Assembly (NCBI GenBank): GCA_029204225.1
Contig: CM055094.1
Location: forward strand, 4,826,063 to 4,890,062
Length of the DNA stretch: 64,000 nt
Source of the DNA: Diphasiastrum complanatum
Lineage: Eukaryota > Streptophyta > Lycopodiopsida > Lycopodiales > Lycopodiaceae
Direction of reading: 5' to 3'
Positions 46,401-58,349 of the stretch are shown in pieces. The translations under genes were made by a program, and so were the position numbers. Every line of letters starts with the position of its first letter. Within the stretch, counting starts at the first letter, position 1. The notes under the pieces were generated by a model that ran no database searches, was not told the origin of the DNA, and saw only the letters and a program-made list of their open reading frames with translations.

Positions 46401-47500
46401 GTTTAAGCTTCTCACGCATCTGTTTTTGACGCTCGGTTAATTTTGTATCAATAACTTTAGTTTTTTGTAACCGAGGTTTTTGTTGTTTTTGAGTGGGCGG
46501 TGTTGGTGCCTCACTTATCAGATCATCGTCGATTGTATCCCAAACTTCGTCGGGATACACATCCCATGTATATACTTTGGGTTTGGGCTTGTATGTTTGT
46601 GTGTTGGGTACCTTGGATGTCAGTTGGACGTGAGCCAACAGTCCTGGTGTCGTTATTTCCTTAGGAATTGATTTTGGCGGATAAGGTTGTGCATCTAGAT
46701 ATAGGAGTACATGTTCATCGGTCATGTCTACATCATCCATGGAAAGAATACCTTCTTCCGAAACATGGGCGGTAGAGACACTAGGTTCTCCTGGGCACCA
46801 CGCTATAGGAATCGTTTATATGTGTTGTTATCTTCTGGCAAATCTAAGATGACACAATCTAGCGCAAATTTGACACCTGCTATGCGAACTTTAATATTTG
46901 ATAAATGACCAGCAGGGTCAGTAACTCGATGATCAGCCATACGAAATTTATATTATGGTTGATCGAGGGTATGAAAGCCCCATGACTTTGCTAATGACAA
47001 AGCCATGATATTAATGTCTGATCCGCTGTCTAGGATAGCAGATACTATGGGATAGTCTTTATAGGACAAAGGTAGGGTGATGCTAGTCCCCTTAGCAACA
47101 CTTATATTCAATAGATTCATAGGAATCTGGAGACTTTAAGGAATCTCTTCTGTTTCCCGCTGTTCATCAGGAATAGTAGGCAGATGAAAATTTTGATGGA
47201 TATAACGTTGAAGCCCGATGAAGGATTTTATTGCAGTATGAAACGGCATGGTGAGTTGAGCTTGCAGGAGGTCAGAAAATACTTCAAGTCCCTGTAGGGA
47301 TTGCACCTTTTCTAGGATATGAGCTGAGAACAGACTTTCTGTATGTTCTTCCTCTCACAAAAACTCATCTCAAAACTCATTGTATTGTCGTTGTTCCACC
47401 TTTGGGTCTGGAAAATCTTTTGGTAATGTGAAAGCCGTCAAGTGGCTTCCTTGGGGGTCAGCTGATTTGGCATTATTTTGCTGCTATTCTTGTTGTTGGT
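43446..47500 (-). mobile_element. Ty3/gypsy element: protease, RT, RNase H, integrase (decayed)
   Basis: Minus-strand gypsy polyprotein remnant. The order along the element is: a gag/protease stretch from 47500; a protease active site ILDSGSDINIM (about 47005-47035); a Pro/Lys/Gln-rich linker (46740-46003); reverse transcriptase (46039-45023) with VLKKNGKLRICVDLKNLN, KAFSFLDGFSGYFLVQIAPE, NVMPFGLCNVPSTFQRVMQ and the YLDD box (about 45500); RNase H (45026-44619) with VNYTTTEREALAMVYAVQQL, then DHLSRLPSAEKAM; and integrase with HKWGIDFVGPISPATKHTQA and KWVEAQATKDANAK (44427-44095), NGQTEST near 44010, and the C-terminal KLKFRSEGPYVINKIFPNGA (43715-43446). The motifs fit the plant non-chromovirus (Tat/Athila-like) lineage, which is inference. 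Stops and frameshifts occur in every domain. A copia element splits it from its gag at 53317-54190. Confidence 0.88.
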
Positions 47501-47665
47501 AATCAATTTCTGAGAAGGAACTGGATGAATGCCAGCAGACACCAGCCAATTGACAATCACATTTGATGACCTAATTGCTTATTATATATAGCTATTCATA
47601 TTCATACAATTTTTTTTTTAAAAAAAAGAAGAAGAAGAAGAAGTTTAGAAAGCATTTGAATAGTT

Positions 47666-47761
<96 letters not shown>

Positions 47762-48279
47762 CCTGTGAGCTTGAACACTCCTGAGCATTCTAGCTCACTT
47801 CTTAGACTTGTTTAGATATTGTTATTGCGCTTATTTCTTATCAACATTATGCTTAATTCCAACTTTCATTTTAGCCGTTCAGAAATAGCTTAGAGTACGC
47901 GGCTTTGATCCGCAACTTATTGTACTCATTTACTTTTGTTTCGCTTTCATACTGAATCAATACTATCTTTTATTGTGTTCATATTCGTCTCAGAATGTAT
48001 GCATTTCTGTAGTTCTTCACGACTAATTATTTGTCTGATGTTTCGATGCTTAATGTTTGGCTACGTAATCACTGTAGTACTAAAAATTTCAAAGTTAGTT
48101 ACTATAAGATCGAACGTGATTTCTATCACTATTGTTTTGTTTGAAATTGATAGGCATAGTCATGCATAGAGAAAGAGGAAGATAGTTTATTCTGCTGCAC
48201 TGGAATAGATTCGAATATTTTTCATTCAAGTTCGTTTCTTTTCGAGTTTGACCTATCTTTCACACACCTCTTTTTGACA
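47501..48279 (+). repeat. 5' LTR of copia C, lacking the first part of U3
   Basis: Ends at GACA (48279) directly before the primer-binding site. Its first ~345 bp match 53022-53316, starting at AATCAATTTCTGAGA. Compared with the 3' LTR, which starts at 52502, about 520 bp of U3 are missing at the left. A (GAA)n and a 91-base (CT)n tract lie inside. The 3' half is also found, inverted, in copia D (57618-58349). Confidence 0.8.
47668..47758. repeat. (CT)n microsatellite inside the copia C 5' LTR
   Basis: Ninety-one bases of uninterrupted CT after TTTGAATAGTTAG. The same LTR position has 38 bases in the 3' LTR (53188-53225) and about ten in copia D (near 58140). Confidence 0.97.
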
Positions 48280-48291
48280 TGGCATCAGAGC
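48280..48291 (+). other. Primer-binding site of copia C
   Basis: TGGCATCAGAGC, one base different from the canonical TGGTATCAGAGC, immediately after the LTR end. This fixes the LTR boundary and the element's orientation. Confidence 0.85.
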
Positions 48292-48484
48292 GTTGAGACT
48301 TTTTTAGCGCATAATACTATTTCGATATCAAAGAAAAAGCTCTAATACTTGATATTTTTCAAGTATCAAATTGATATCATATTCTTCGGTTCCTTTCATC
48401 GTTTCAATATCATAGAATTGATTTCCTATTGTTGGCATTACTACATCTTAGCGTCATCGATACAATCGACAAACTAAGTTCCAA

Positions 48485-51400
48485 ATGGATTCTCAAAGTA
48501 AAGCTGGTCTTATTGCAGACAAGTTGAATGGATCCAATTATCATTTGTGGAAATTTAAGATGAAGACCTTGCTAATCGCCAACGAGTTATGGGATGTTGT
48601 TACAGGTATAGAAGTAAAACCTGAAAACGACACAAAAGACTCAAAGTAGAAATTGAAGGATGGTAAAGCTTTCGTGCTTATTATCCTCAATATATCAGAT
48701 ACACAAATTGGACACATAGCTGAAGCTAAAACTTCAAAAGACGTTTGGGACATCCTAAACTCACTATATGATGTGAGGGACGTAACAACTAAGTTACATC
48801 TACAAAGGAAATTCTTCACATTCAAGATGTCTAATGGTGATTCTCATTAGAGTCACATTAACTAGTTTAAGAATCTCTTGCAACAAATGGTCGTTGTCGG
48901 ATCAGTCATAGACAATCAAGATGCAATTATGACATTGCTTTCAAGCTTGCCCTCTACATATGAGAACTAAGTGATGATCATATCGACACACTTGGATTAA
49001 ACTCTTACTAGAGTTATCACTATGTTGCTGCAAGAAGACAATAGAAGAAGTCAAGACACTTTGTCTACTTCCTCCTCTCAAGCTCTATATGTCAATAAAG
49101 GCTCTAAGTGATAGAAGTAGAAAAGCTCCAAGAAGACTGCAACGAATCAAAAGCTGACTCAAAGTCAAGTACAATAATCAAATCCACAATCAAAGAAGAA
49201 GATGTTTTGTAGGTACCCTAAACCCTAAACCATGAGATCAAGGATTGCCGAATTCTCCAAGCAAAGAATACAGCCAAGCAACCTGATCAACAAGCAAATG
49301 CAGTTTCATCATCTCCCCAGGTCAAAGTGGACAAAGGCGCATTCATGATCAAAGATCAATGCGCATTGTTGGATGATCCATAATTTCTTGATTCTGAAGC
49401 AACTCAACACATGACCAATCAACGTGAGTATTTCAACTCCTACACGCCTTATAGCACGAAGAAATTTGTTCATCTTGGTGACAATAGTTTTCACACTATT
49501 GAAGGTGAAGGTACTGTAAGATTGTGATTCCAGCATGATCAATTCAAACTACTATCAAAGGTCTTATATGTTCCTAAACTCTCTACAAATCTGTTATCAG
49601 TAAGTAGAATTACAGATTTAGGTCATAAGGTAGAATTTGAATCTGATCAATGCAAAATTATTGATAGAAGTAATAAGATCCTTGCACTCGGCAAGAGGCA
49701 GGTTACTTATATAGATTGGCACATTGTTATTTTGAGTCTAGTCAAGCCTTGAAAATATCTGTATAAAGTATTACTATGACATCATCACTTAGGACACTTG
49801 AATTATGCATCTATATTAAACATGTCCAGACAATCCATGGTTCTTGATCTCGACTATCCTTCTGGTAAGGTTGATCTCCCTGTCTGCCATAGCTGCATCT
49901 TTGGAAAGCAGGCTAGGATTCCTTTTAGATCAAACCATAGGCATGCAACAAAAGGTCTGTTAGATGTTGTTCATACAGATATATGTAGACCTAAGCAAAC
50001 TCCTTCATTGCTAGATGCAAAGTATCTCATTACTTTTATTGACAAATTCTTCAGAAGAACAACTAGTTATTTCATTAAATAGAAATCAGAGGCTTTCATC
50101 AAATTTAAACAATTTAAAGAGCATGTTGAGAATCAAACTGGCAAACGAATCAAAGCACTGAGGTCAGATAATGGGGGAGAATACATCTCCACCAAATTCA
50201 AGAAGTATTGTCTTAACAACGGCATTGAGCAACAATACATTACCTCCTATTCACCTCAGTCAAATGGTCTTGTTGAGAGAAAGAACAAAAACTTAGCTAA
50301 ATCGACAAAGTTCATGTTATCACATGCGACACTTTCGAAGTCCTTCTGGGCTGAAGTTGTTTCAACAACAACCTATATTCAAAATAGATGTCCTACTTAA
50401 GGTCTCTAAAAAAAAACACCATTCAAAATTTGGACATGTACCAAACCTTCTTTATCAAGCCTACAAGTTTTTGGATAAACTGCTTTTGTGCAAATACCTC
50501 GTGATCTCAGGAAGAAGCTCAACTTTCAGAGTATCAAATGTATTTTCATCAGCTACACTACTTCAGATCAAGCTACAAGTTGTTCGATCCCATCGAGTCG
50601 AAGATATTTACTAGCCGGGATGTCATCTTCATTGAAGATCAGTTTCAAGACCTCAAAGGAAAAGACAGTCCTCATGTAGCCGACTTGTCAGATTCTCCTG
50701 ACATATTGAACTTTCCAGTTCCTTAGTCGACTATTCTCATTGAAGGTCCAAGCTCTTCTACTTTTGATGAACAACAAATCAACGATGAATTAGAAGATGA
50801 TGATGTTGCGGTTTAGCAACTACAGTATGATGGAAATGATCAACTTTCTCTATTACCCAGAAGATCTTCAAGAACTAGCTGACCACCTAATTGGTATATC
50901 GACGAGTCTGCAACCTACCTTGTTCAGGAACCGACGTCTGTCCAAGAGCACTCAGTCAGCCTGATTCAGATCTCTGGAAAGAAGCTATGGATAAAGAGTA
51001 TTCATCTCTTATCAAGAACCAGACATGGATAGCGAAAACGTAGTTGATTGCAAATGGATTTTCAAAGTCAAATACAATGCAGATTGAAGCATCAACAGGA
51101 GAAAGACAAAATTTGTCACCAGAGAATTTTCTCAGGTATACAACGTCGATTACACTAAGGCCTTCAATCCAGTAGTCAAGCATTCTTCTATTCGACTTTT
51201 GCTATCATTTGTCGCTGCAACAGATCTGGAAATACATCAAATGGATGTACAGACAACATGTCTCAATGGAGTTATCGAAGAAGACATTTACATGGTGCAA
51301 CCCGAAGGTTATATTATCAAGAGTAAACACAATCATGTGTGTAAACTCCATAAGGAACTTTATGGCCTGAAGCAATCTGCTCGAGCATGGTTTCAAAGGA

Positions 51401-52492
51401 TCAATACTTTTCTTATTGTTCACAGCTACACACCTAGCTCTTCAAATTCAAATGTTTACTTCAAAACAGTGCATCGGTCTTTTATCATTATCACTTTATA
51501 CATGGATGATACATTGCTTTTCAGCAATAGTACCGATCTGATAAAAGAGGCCAAGACAATGCTATCTTCCGAGTTCGACATGACCGATCTGGGCGAAACT
51601 CATTTCTGCCTTGGTATACAAATCCATAGAGACATAAAATAGAAGTTGGTCTACATTAGACAACAGAGGTACATCTACAACATGTTAGTCAGATATAATC
51701 TGATTAATTGCAAGTTAGCTCTCTCACCAATGGAACTAGGTCTCAAATTGTCAAAGGACCAGTGTCCCCAAACAATTCATGAGAGCAGATGCGTGAGTAT
51801 CCTTACCATTCTATTATAGGATCTCTTATGTATGTCATGATCTGTACCAGGCCATACATAGCTTTTGCAGTCAGCTCTCTCAGTCAATTTATGACTAATC
51901 CTGGTGTAACACATTGGAAGGCTCTTATCAGAGTCATGAGATATCTTCGAGCTACTATGGACTTTTGCATTTGTTATGGAGTAGTCGACAACGACAAACT
52001 CGATTTACTCAATGGTTACACAGATGCAAGTTGGAAAAAAGATGTAGACACTCGTAAATCCACTTTCGGATTTACATTCTTCCTCAACAATGGTCCAATT
52101 TCTTGGAACAAACACAAGCAATCTTCAATAGCTCTATCTTCTACTGAATCAAAGTATATCGCAGTCTCTGAAGCTACAAAGGAAGCAATTTGGCTGAGAA
52201 ACTTACTCTCAGATATCGGTCTGAATTAATATGCTCTGACGACATTATTTTGTGATAATAAAAGTGCCATTGCTTTATTAGCCAATCCTAGATTTCATTC
52301 TAGGAGTAAGCACATTAAACTGAAGTATCATTTTGTTAGAAGCAAAGTTCTCAATGAAGAGGTCAGATTGCAGTACTGTAGAACGCAAGATATGACAGTA
52401 GATATTTTTACTAAAGCATTAAGTTTGGAAGCACACATAAGATTCTGTGTAGAACTAAGTTTGAAGGTCAAGGCATTCAAGGATTCACATTA
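48485..52492 (+). pseudogene. Ty1/copia C gag-pol polyprotein (many stops)
   Basis: Gag starts at ATG 48485 (DKLNGSNYHLWKFKMKTLL), with the usual gag helical segments to about 49060 and a damaged zinc-knuckle region near 49210. The protease site reads DSEATQH (49390 onward) where DSGATQH is normal. Integrase has the zinc motif (HLGH...CHSC, 49790-49900), catalytic HTD (about 49975) and SDNGGEY (about 50165). The RT linker runs to about 50950. RT includes LEIHQMDVQTTCLNGVIEED, HKELYGLKQSARAWFQRINT and the YMDD box (51499-51510). RNase H includes GYTDASWKKDVDTRKS and ISWNKHKQSSIALSSTESKY, and the end is DIFTKALSLE. At least a dozen stops and several frameshifts make it non-coding. The domain order PR-IN-RT-RH identifies Ty1/copia. 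Confidence 0.92.
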
Positions 52493-52501
52493 AAAAGTAG
52501 T

Positions 52502-53185
52502 GTTGGATTATTCTCCTTCTTACTAATTGACTAATCGGTTTTAATCTTCATCCATTGTTTATCCAGTTCTGCGGATTTTTCCTTGTCTTTACATAGTCTA
52601 CAGATTTACAAGTGTTTTTACACAGTCTGCAGAAATACACAGAGTTTGACAACAGTGTCACATTTTTTCTCTCTACAATCCACACAGTGTCGCCTGTCAA
52701 GAATTATGTGTAAAAATATAGTGTCATCTTTTTCGTATTTTTTGCCTGTTAGGATTTGCGAGAAAAAATTCAAAGTCGCATTTTTTGCATTTTTCAAAGT
52801 GCCTTAAATGTTAAGAAAATGACTCTGGCAGATTGTGGAGCTACTCTAATATGAAGGAAATGAGATTGTAGGACATTGTCGGGTTTTTCGCAAAAAGCCA
52901 ACATTGTCGTCTTTTCGTGACACTGTCACCTGTGGTAGTTTTAGTTCATTTCTGCAGAGTGACAGTTTTAGTTCATTTATGCAGACAGGTTGTTTGTGGC
53001 CAATTTTCACTGCTTATCAGCAATCAATTTCTGAGAGGGAACTAGATAAATGCCATCGGACACCAGCCAACTGCCAATCGCATTTGATGACCTAATTGCT
53101 TAGTATATATAGCTGTTCATATTCATAAAATTTCAAAAAAAAGAAAAAAAGAAGAAGAAGAAGTTTAGCAAGCATTTGAATAGTT

Positions 53186-53226
<41 letters not shown>

Positions 53227-53316
53227 GCCTACGAGCTTGAACACTCTTGAGCATTCTAGCTCAATTCTTAGACTTGTTTAGAGATTACTATTGCGCTTAA
53301 TGCTTATCAACATTGC
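52502..53316 (+). repeat. 3' LTR of copia C, lacking its last part
   Basis: Starts with TGTTGGATTATTCTCC right after the end of RNase H and a short purine stretch (AAAAAGTAG). It matches the 5' LTR from 53022 to about 53316 (…CTTATCAACATT), where gypsy gag sequence resumes. The last ~430 bp of the LTR present at 47847-48279 are missing. A 38-base (CT)n tract lies at 53188-53225. Confidence 0.75.
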
Positions 53317-54190
53317 ACAATTGCCCTGGCAACTGGAAAGACTTTAAGGCTTGCTAAAACTCTATGTTGATTTTCTCCATCTGTTGTTGATTTATCAACT
53401 CGAACTGAGATTTCCAGACTTGGTCTGAATCTTGGAGCTCACTTGGACGATTATCAGAAAAAAAACAGTGAGCTCTTTTCTCTTTTTAGTCCTCATCATC
53501 AAAACTTTCATCTTCGTCACGAATGGCGTCGGACATAGAAGACTTAAAAGTAAAATACTCTTCGCTAGGTTTAGGCTCTTTACGGATGCGTCTGGGAAGA
53601 CCAACTATAAACCATATGATCAACATCTTATTAGTTGGTTGTTTCTGGACTTGACTTTTGAGACACTTAATATAGTCACGTACGCGTTTATCTTTTTTAA
53701 TTTTTATATTACTAAGGTGTACAAAGGGGTTTCTGAGAGTCTGAAAGATTGGAAGCATTTAATGAAAGACTCTTTCAACTTTGAGCAGTCTTGTCGATCG
53801 TCACGATCGAAGTTAAAAAATCACCTTGGGCTTTATCTACCATCATCATAAAAAAAAATTGGACTTTTGCATTATCAATATATTCTCCATAATATACTTC
53901 ACATGCATTCTCAACAAGAACTTGGAAAATTCAATGAGAGTCCACATTACCATCAAACTTTGGTAATTCCAAACGGGATATTCGTTTATCGGATCGAACA
54001 GTATGGTGAGCATTATGAACAAGTTGATCATCAGGATTTTTAAACTGATTGGGTCTCTACCTGGATGGTCCAGGATCTTGATTGACCAGAGATCTAAGAC
54101 GATAAGGTTTGTTCTCATCATTTGGATGATTGGGCAGTGTGAATTCATCCATAAGTTCTTCGGATAGATTGGACATGAAAACTGATTCAA
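53317..54190 (-). pseudogene. Ty3/gypsy gag remnant, continuation of the element at 43446-47500
   Basis: On the minus strand, from about 54190, the frame reads SNLSEELMDEFTLPNHPNDE, then SRLELPKFDGNVDSH (a typical gag start motif, LPKFDG), a stop, and FNFDRDDRQDCSKLKESFIK. It runs down to ELQDSDQVWKSQFELINQQQ near 53400 through several frame changes. The copia C 3' LTR cuts it at 53316, and the same element resumes at 47500. This shows copia C entered the gypsy element, although sequence may have been lost at the junctions. Confidence 0.6.
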
Positions 54191-54199
54191 CTCTTTTTT

Positions 54200-56122
54200 G
54201 TTGTTTTGTTTGTTTTTTTAAAAAAAATTGATACCTCCATCTAGCTTATCGAAAAATTCTGAAAATTCAAAAAAAGGATGCCAGAAACTTGATTGAAAAA
54301 AACTCGAAAAATTCGAAAATTGGAAAACTCGAAAAAATCAACTTGAAAAATTCGAAACTCAAAAATTTTTGGAACAACTCAAAAAATCCCGAGAGACTCA
54401 AAAAATTCCTTCACAACTGAAAATATTCCGAGAGCCTTGAAAAATGTGAAAAATTTGAGAATGTTGAAAATTTCAAAAAACCCGTCGGATGGAAACATCA
54501 GAGAAATTTTTGTAGGTTGTCGGATGCAATCGTCAGAGAAAGTCTTGTTGTGCAGTTCGTTGGAGGCAATTTTCGTGAAAAATTCGAAAATTTTTTGAGT
54601 AACTTGAAAAACATGATAATTCGATTTTGTGATTGTCGGTTCTAGAAACGAGAAAAGTAGTGCAGCAATGGGTTTCCGGAATGTGTGAAGTCAATTTGCA
54701 TAGATCGGAAGGATCAATAGGGACGTTCTAAAGCAATCACGATCTGACAAACAAAAAATTTGAATGTGCGCTTGGGAAAATGAAAAATGCAGGACATCCA
54801 ACAACACAAATAAAGACGATGATGAATTGAAAAATGGTCTAAAAAAATGAGTTCTATGGTTCTGAAGCCAAGAAGATTGTCAATGGTAGAGGTGCCAATG
54901 TTTGCTGAAGAATCGTTCTCTATTTCAGCTGAATCTACTCAATGTTCGCTTAGGAACCTCTACCTCTACTAGTATCAATTCTCCATGGTTTGCTATGAAA
55001 TCTCTCAGCTAGCAGCGACTCTACTTCTCAACTACAGATTCTGCTAAACAGCTAGCACCAACGTTTGCATCTATCCTCTTCAATTGTTATTGTTCAGTTA
55101 GCTGAGACTCGGGTATTTTAAGAGTATTCAACTAGCTACTGTTTGATACAGAATCGAATTTGACAAACAAATCTACTATGGCTTCTAGCCTACTCTCTAC
55201 AGAATATTGGTAGTATAATGGTGTTGTACCCCGCCCGTCAGTGGCACAATGACAACTTGATTTCGATCCTTGATTGATGTTCAATTTGGATTCAGGATCT
55301 GTTAGAAACTCGATTTCCTACTGTTCTACAAATTGGTTCAGTTCTTTCTTTAGTTTTATAGATTGCAGATTATTCCTAATCTACTCTACTCAAAGAATGG
55401 GAAATTTAATTAATTCTACTCCTATTGAAATCACAGATTCATTAACACCACTTTCAACTAACAACTGGGAATCCTACAGAGTGCTTGCTACAATTGTCAC
55501 TCAACATTTGTAACAAAAACTCCTCAGGGAGTCGAAAATAGAAAACATCATAAATCAATGGAATAGTAGATCAATTTCCAAGTCCTACACATCTACTTGA
55601 TGCTAATCCCAAACCAATCTTTAAGAGAAGAAAGCATCAACAAGCACATTCGTACATCAGTACCCAAACAAAATGCATGGGAGCATGGAAGAAAATGCAA
55701 GTAGAATGATCTTCAATTAACAATGCAACAACATTTCAATATATTACATGCTTTGGAACTCATGGAGGAGGCCTCTTTCTATAGCCACGAGCTGTTGAAC
55801 CCAATTACATTATTTTGGAGTCCATCTCTTGCAACTGAGTGAACCCCAATCTATAATGATTTGAGTTCCACCTCTTACTTGATAATAGGAGAGGCCTCTT
55901 TATTAAAAACATAAGTCAAATTGAGATAATCTAATTTGCTAGCTCCCACATGGCTATCCATCTTTCAGGACTTACCATGGGGCTCACAACTGTATATTTT
56001 AGCCTAGCACTAACAATTCTCGTGTTCTCAGACTCGGCTCTCAACTTCATCTCCGCTAGAAGCCCTTTGAGTGGAGAGGTTCTCCATAGACACCTCGGGG
56101 CATGGCATCAACTAACATCTGA
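54200..56122. other. Probable gypsy leader or LTR debris, then unclassified sequence
   Basis: 54240-54620 is A-rich with many repeats of AAAATTCGAAAA and ACTCGAAAAA. Near 54481 and 54515 it has CGTCGGATG phrases like minisatellite B. It probably belongs to the 5' end of the minus-strand gypsy element. A short plus frame at 55405-55513 (MGNLINSTPIEITDSLTPLS, then TNNWESYRV) vaguely resembles a copia gag start. Nothing firm was found between 55514 and 56122. Confidence 0.35.
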
Positions 56123-57617
56123 AGAGCTTGGTATGTAGTCGTGATCAATAAGAAAAGTATTGATCCTTTGAAACCATGCTCGAGCAAATTGCTTCAAGCC
56201 ATAAAGTTCCTTATGGAATTTACACACATGATTGTGTTTAACTTCGATAATATAACCTTCAAGTTGCACCATGTAAATGTCTTCTTCGATAACTCCATTG
56301 AGATATGTTGTATGTACATCCATTTGATGTATTTCCAAATCTACTACAACAGCAAATGATAATAAAAGTCGAATAGAAGAATGCTTGACTACTGGACTGA
56401 AGGTCTCAGTGTAATTGATGTTGTATACCTGAGAAAATCCTCTGGCGACAAGTCGAGCTTTTCTTTTGTCGATGCTTCCGTCTACTTTGTACTTGACTTT
56501 GAAAATCCATTTGCAATCAACTACGTTTCTGCTAGCAGGTAATTCGATGACAATCGTCCATGTCTGGTTCTTGATAAGAGATGAATACTCTTTATCCATA
56601 GCTTCTTTCCAGAGATTGGAATCGAGCTGATTGAGTGCCTCTTCGACAGTCATCGGCTCGTGAACAAGGTAAGCTACAAACTCATCGATATACCTGACAG
56701 GTGGTTTGCTAGTTCTTGCTGATCTTCTAGAGAATAGAGGAAGTTGATCATTTTCATCATACTGTAGTTGCTGGATTGCAACATCATCATCTTCATATTC
56801 ATCATTGATATGTTGTTCGTCGAAAGTAGATGAGCTTGGACCTTCAATAGGAATAGTCGACTGAGGAACCTCGAAGTTCAATATGTCGAATGAGTCAGAC
56901 AAGTCTGCTACATGGGGTTTTCCTTTTCCCTTGAGGTCGATAAACTGATCTTCGATGAAGATGACATCCCAGCTAGCGAATATCTTCGACTCGATGGGAT
57001 TGAGCAACTTGTAGGTTTGATTTGAAGTAGTGTAGCTGATGAAAATACATTTGATACTCTGGAAGTCGAGCTTCTTCCTGAGATCATGAGGAATCTGCAC
57101 ATAAGCAGTACATCCAAAAACTTGTAAGTTTGATAAGGAAGGTTTGGTACCTGTCCAAACTTCGAATGGTGTTTTGTGACCTTCAGTAGGACATCTGTTC
57201 TGAATATAGGTTGTTGTTGAAACAGGTTCAGTCCAGAAGGACTTCGAAAGTGTCACATGTGATAACATGCACTTTGCCGATTCAACTAAGGTTCTGTTCT
57301 TTCTCTCAGCAAGACCATTTGATTGAGGCGAATAGGAGGTAATATATTGTTGCTCAATGTCGTTGTTAAGGCAGTACTCCTTGAATTCGATGGAGATGTA
57401 TTCTCCCCCGTTATCGGATCTTAGTGCTTTGATTCTTTTACCAGTTTGATTTTCTGCATGCTCTTTGAATTGTCTGAACTTGATGAAAGCTTCCAATTTT
57501 TGCTTGATGAAGTAAATAGCTGTTCTTCAGGAGAATTCGTCAATAAAGGTAATGAACTACTTTGCATCAAGCAATGATGGAGTTTGCATAGGTCTACATA
57601 TATCTGAATGAACTATT
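56123..57617 (-). pseudogene. Ty1/copia D, integrase to RT fragment (462-codon open frame)
   Basis: A minus-strand relative of copia C. Outside the open frame, near 57610-57500, it keeps an integrase phrase like HSDICRPMQTPSLLDAK. The open frame 57496-56108 then has KRIKALRSDNGGEYISIEFK, SYSPQSNGLAERKNRTLVES, KPSLSNLQVFGCTAYVQIPH, the linker, and RT as far as KELYGLKQFARAWFQRINTF, ending in YIPSSS. It stops before the YxDD box, so RT is incomplete. It has far fewer stops than copia C. The 5' side is fused directly to LTR sequence, and gag, protease and the integrase N-terminus are deleted. The left end (about 56123-56131) is a truncation into unrelated sequence. Confidence 0.88.
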
Positions 57618-58349
57618 GAAAAGAGGTGTATAAAAGATAGGTCGAATAAGATTCGAATAAAAAGAATTTGAATGACAAGAAGGAAAACTTATCGTGCGCA
57701 GTGGAATAAACTATCTTCCTCTTTATCTATGCATGACTATGCCTATCAATTTTGAACAAAGCAATAGTGATAAAAATCACGTTCGATCTTATAGTAACCA
57801 ACTTTAAAATCATTAGTACTATAGTGAGTACGTAGCCAAACATTTGAGCATTGAATTATCAGACAAATAAAGTGTCGCGAAGAACTACAGAAACACATAC
57901 ATTCTGAGACAAACCTGAACGCAATAAAAGATAGTATTGATTCAGTATGAAACGAAACAAAAGTAAATGAGTACAGCAAGTTTGCGGATCGAAGCCGCGT
58001 ACTCTAAGCTATCTCTGAGCGCTAAAATATAAGTCTGAATTAAGCACAACTACTGATAAGCAGTAAGCGCAATAGCAATCTCTAATCAACTCTAAAGAAC
58101 TGAGCTAGAATGCTCATGAGTGTTCAAGCTCGCAGGCTTGAGAGAGAGCTAACTATTCAATACTTGATCTAATAATAAGATGTTGAAATATGAACAACTA
58201 TTTATACTAAGCAATTAGGTCGTCAAAAGCGTCATCCAGTTGGCTGTGATTTGCTGGCATCCATCCAGTTAGGACTTCTCAGAAACTACTTGCTGATGGA
58301 TTAATGTAAGTCGGTGGCTTTTGGTCGTAAACACTCTGTCTGCATAAAT
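57618..58349 (-). repeat. LTR of copia D (truncated at both ends)
   Basis: Inverted relative of the copia C LTR. In minus orientation it runs from TTTATGCAGACAG (58349 side) through CATCAGCAA, TTTCTGAGA, GACCTAATTGCTTAGTATA, the reduced CT position, GATCCGCAA and AGTTTATTCCACTGC to ACACCTCTTTT near 57618. The first ~470 bp of U3 and the last few bases plus the primer-binding site are absent. It lies 440 bp downstream of the SABATH stop codon. Confidence 0.75.

Noticed and set aside
55405-55513. Start of a plus-strand copia gag
   Set aside because: Only a weak resemblance (NNWESYRV) with no LTR, convincing PBS or downstream gag, so it is mentioned but not called.
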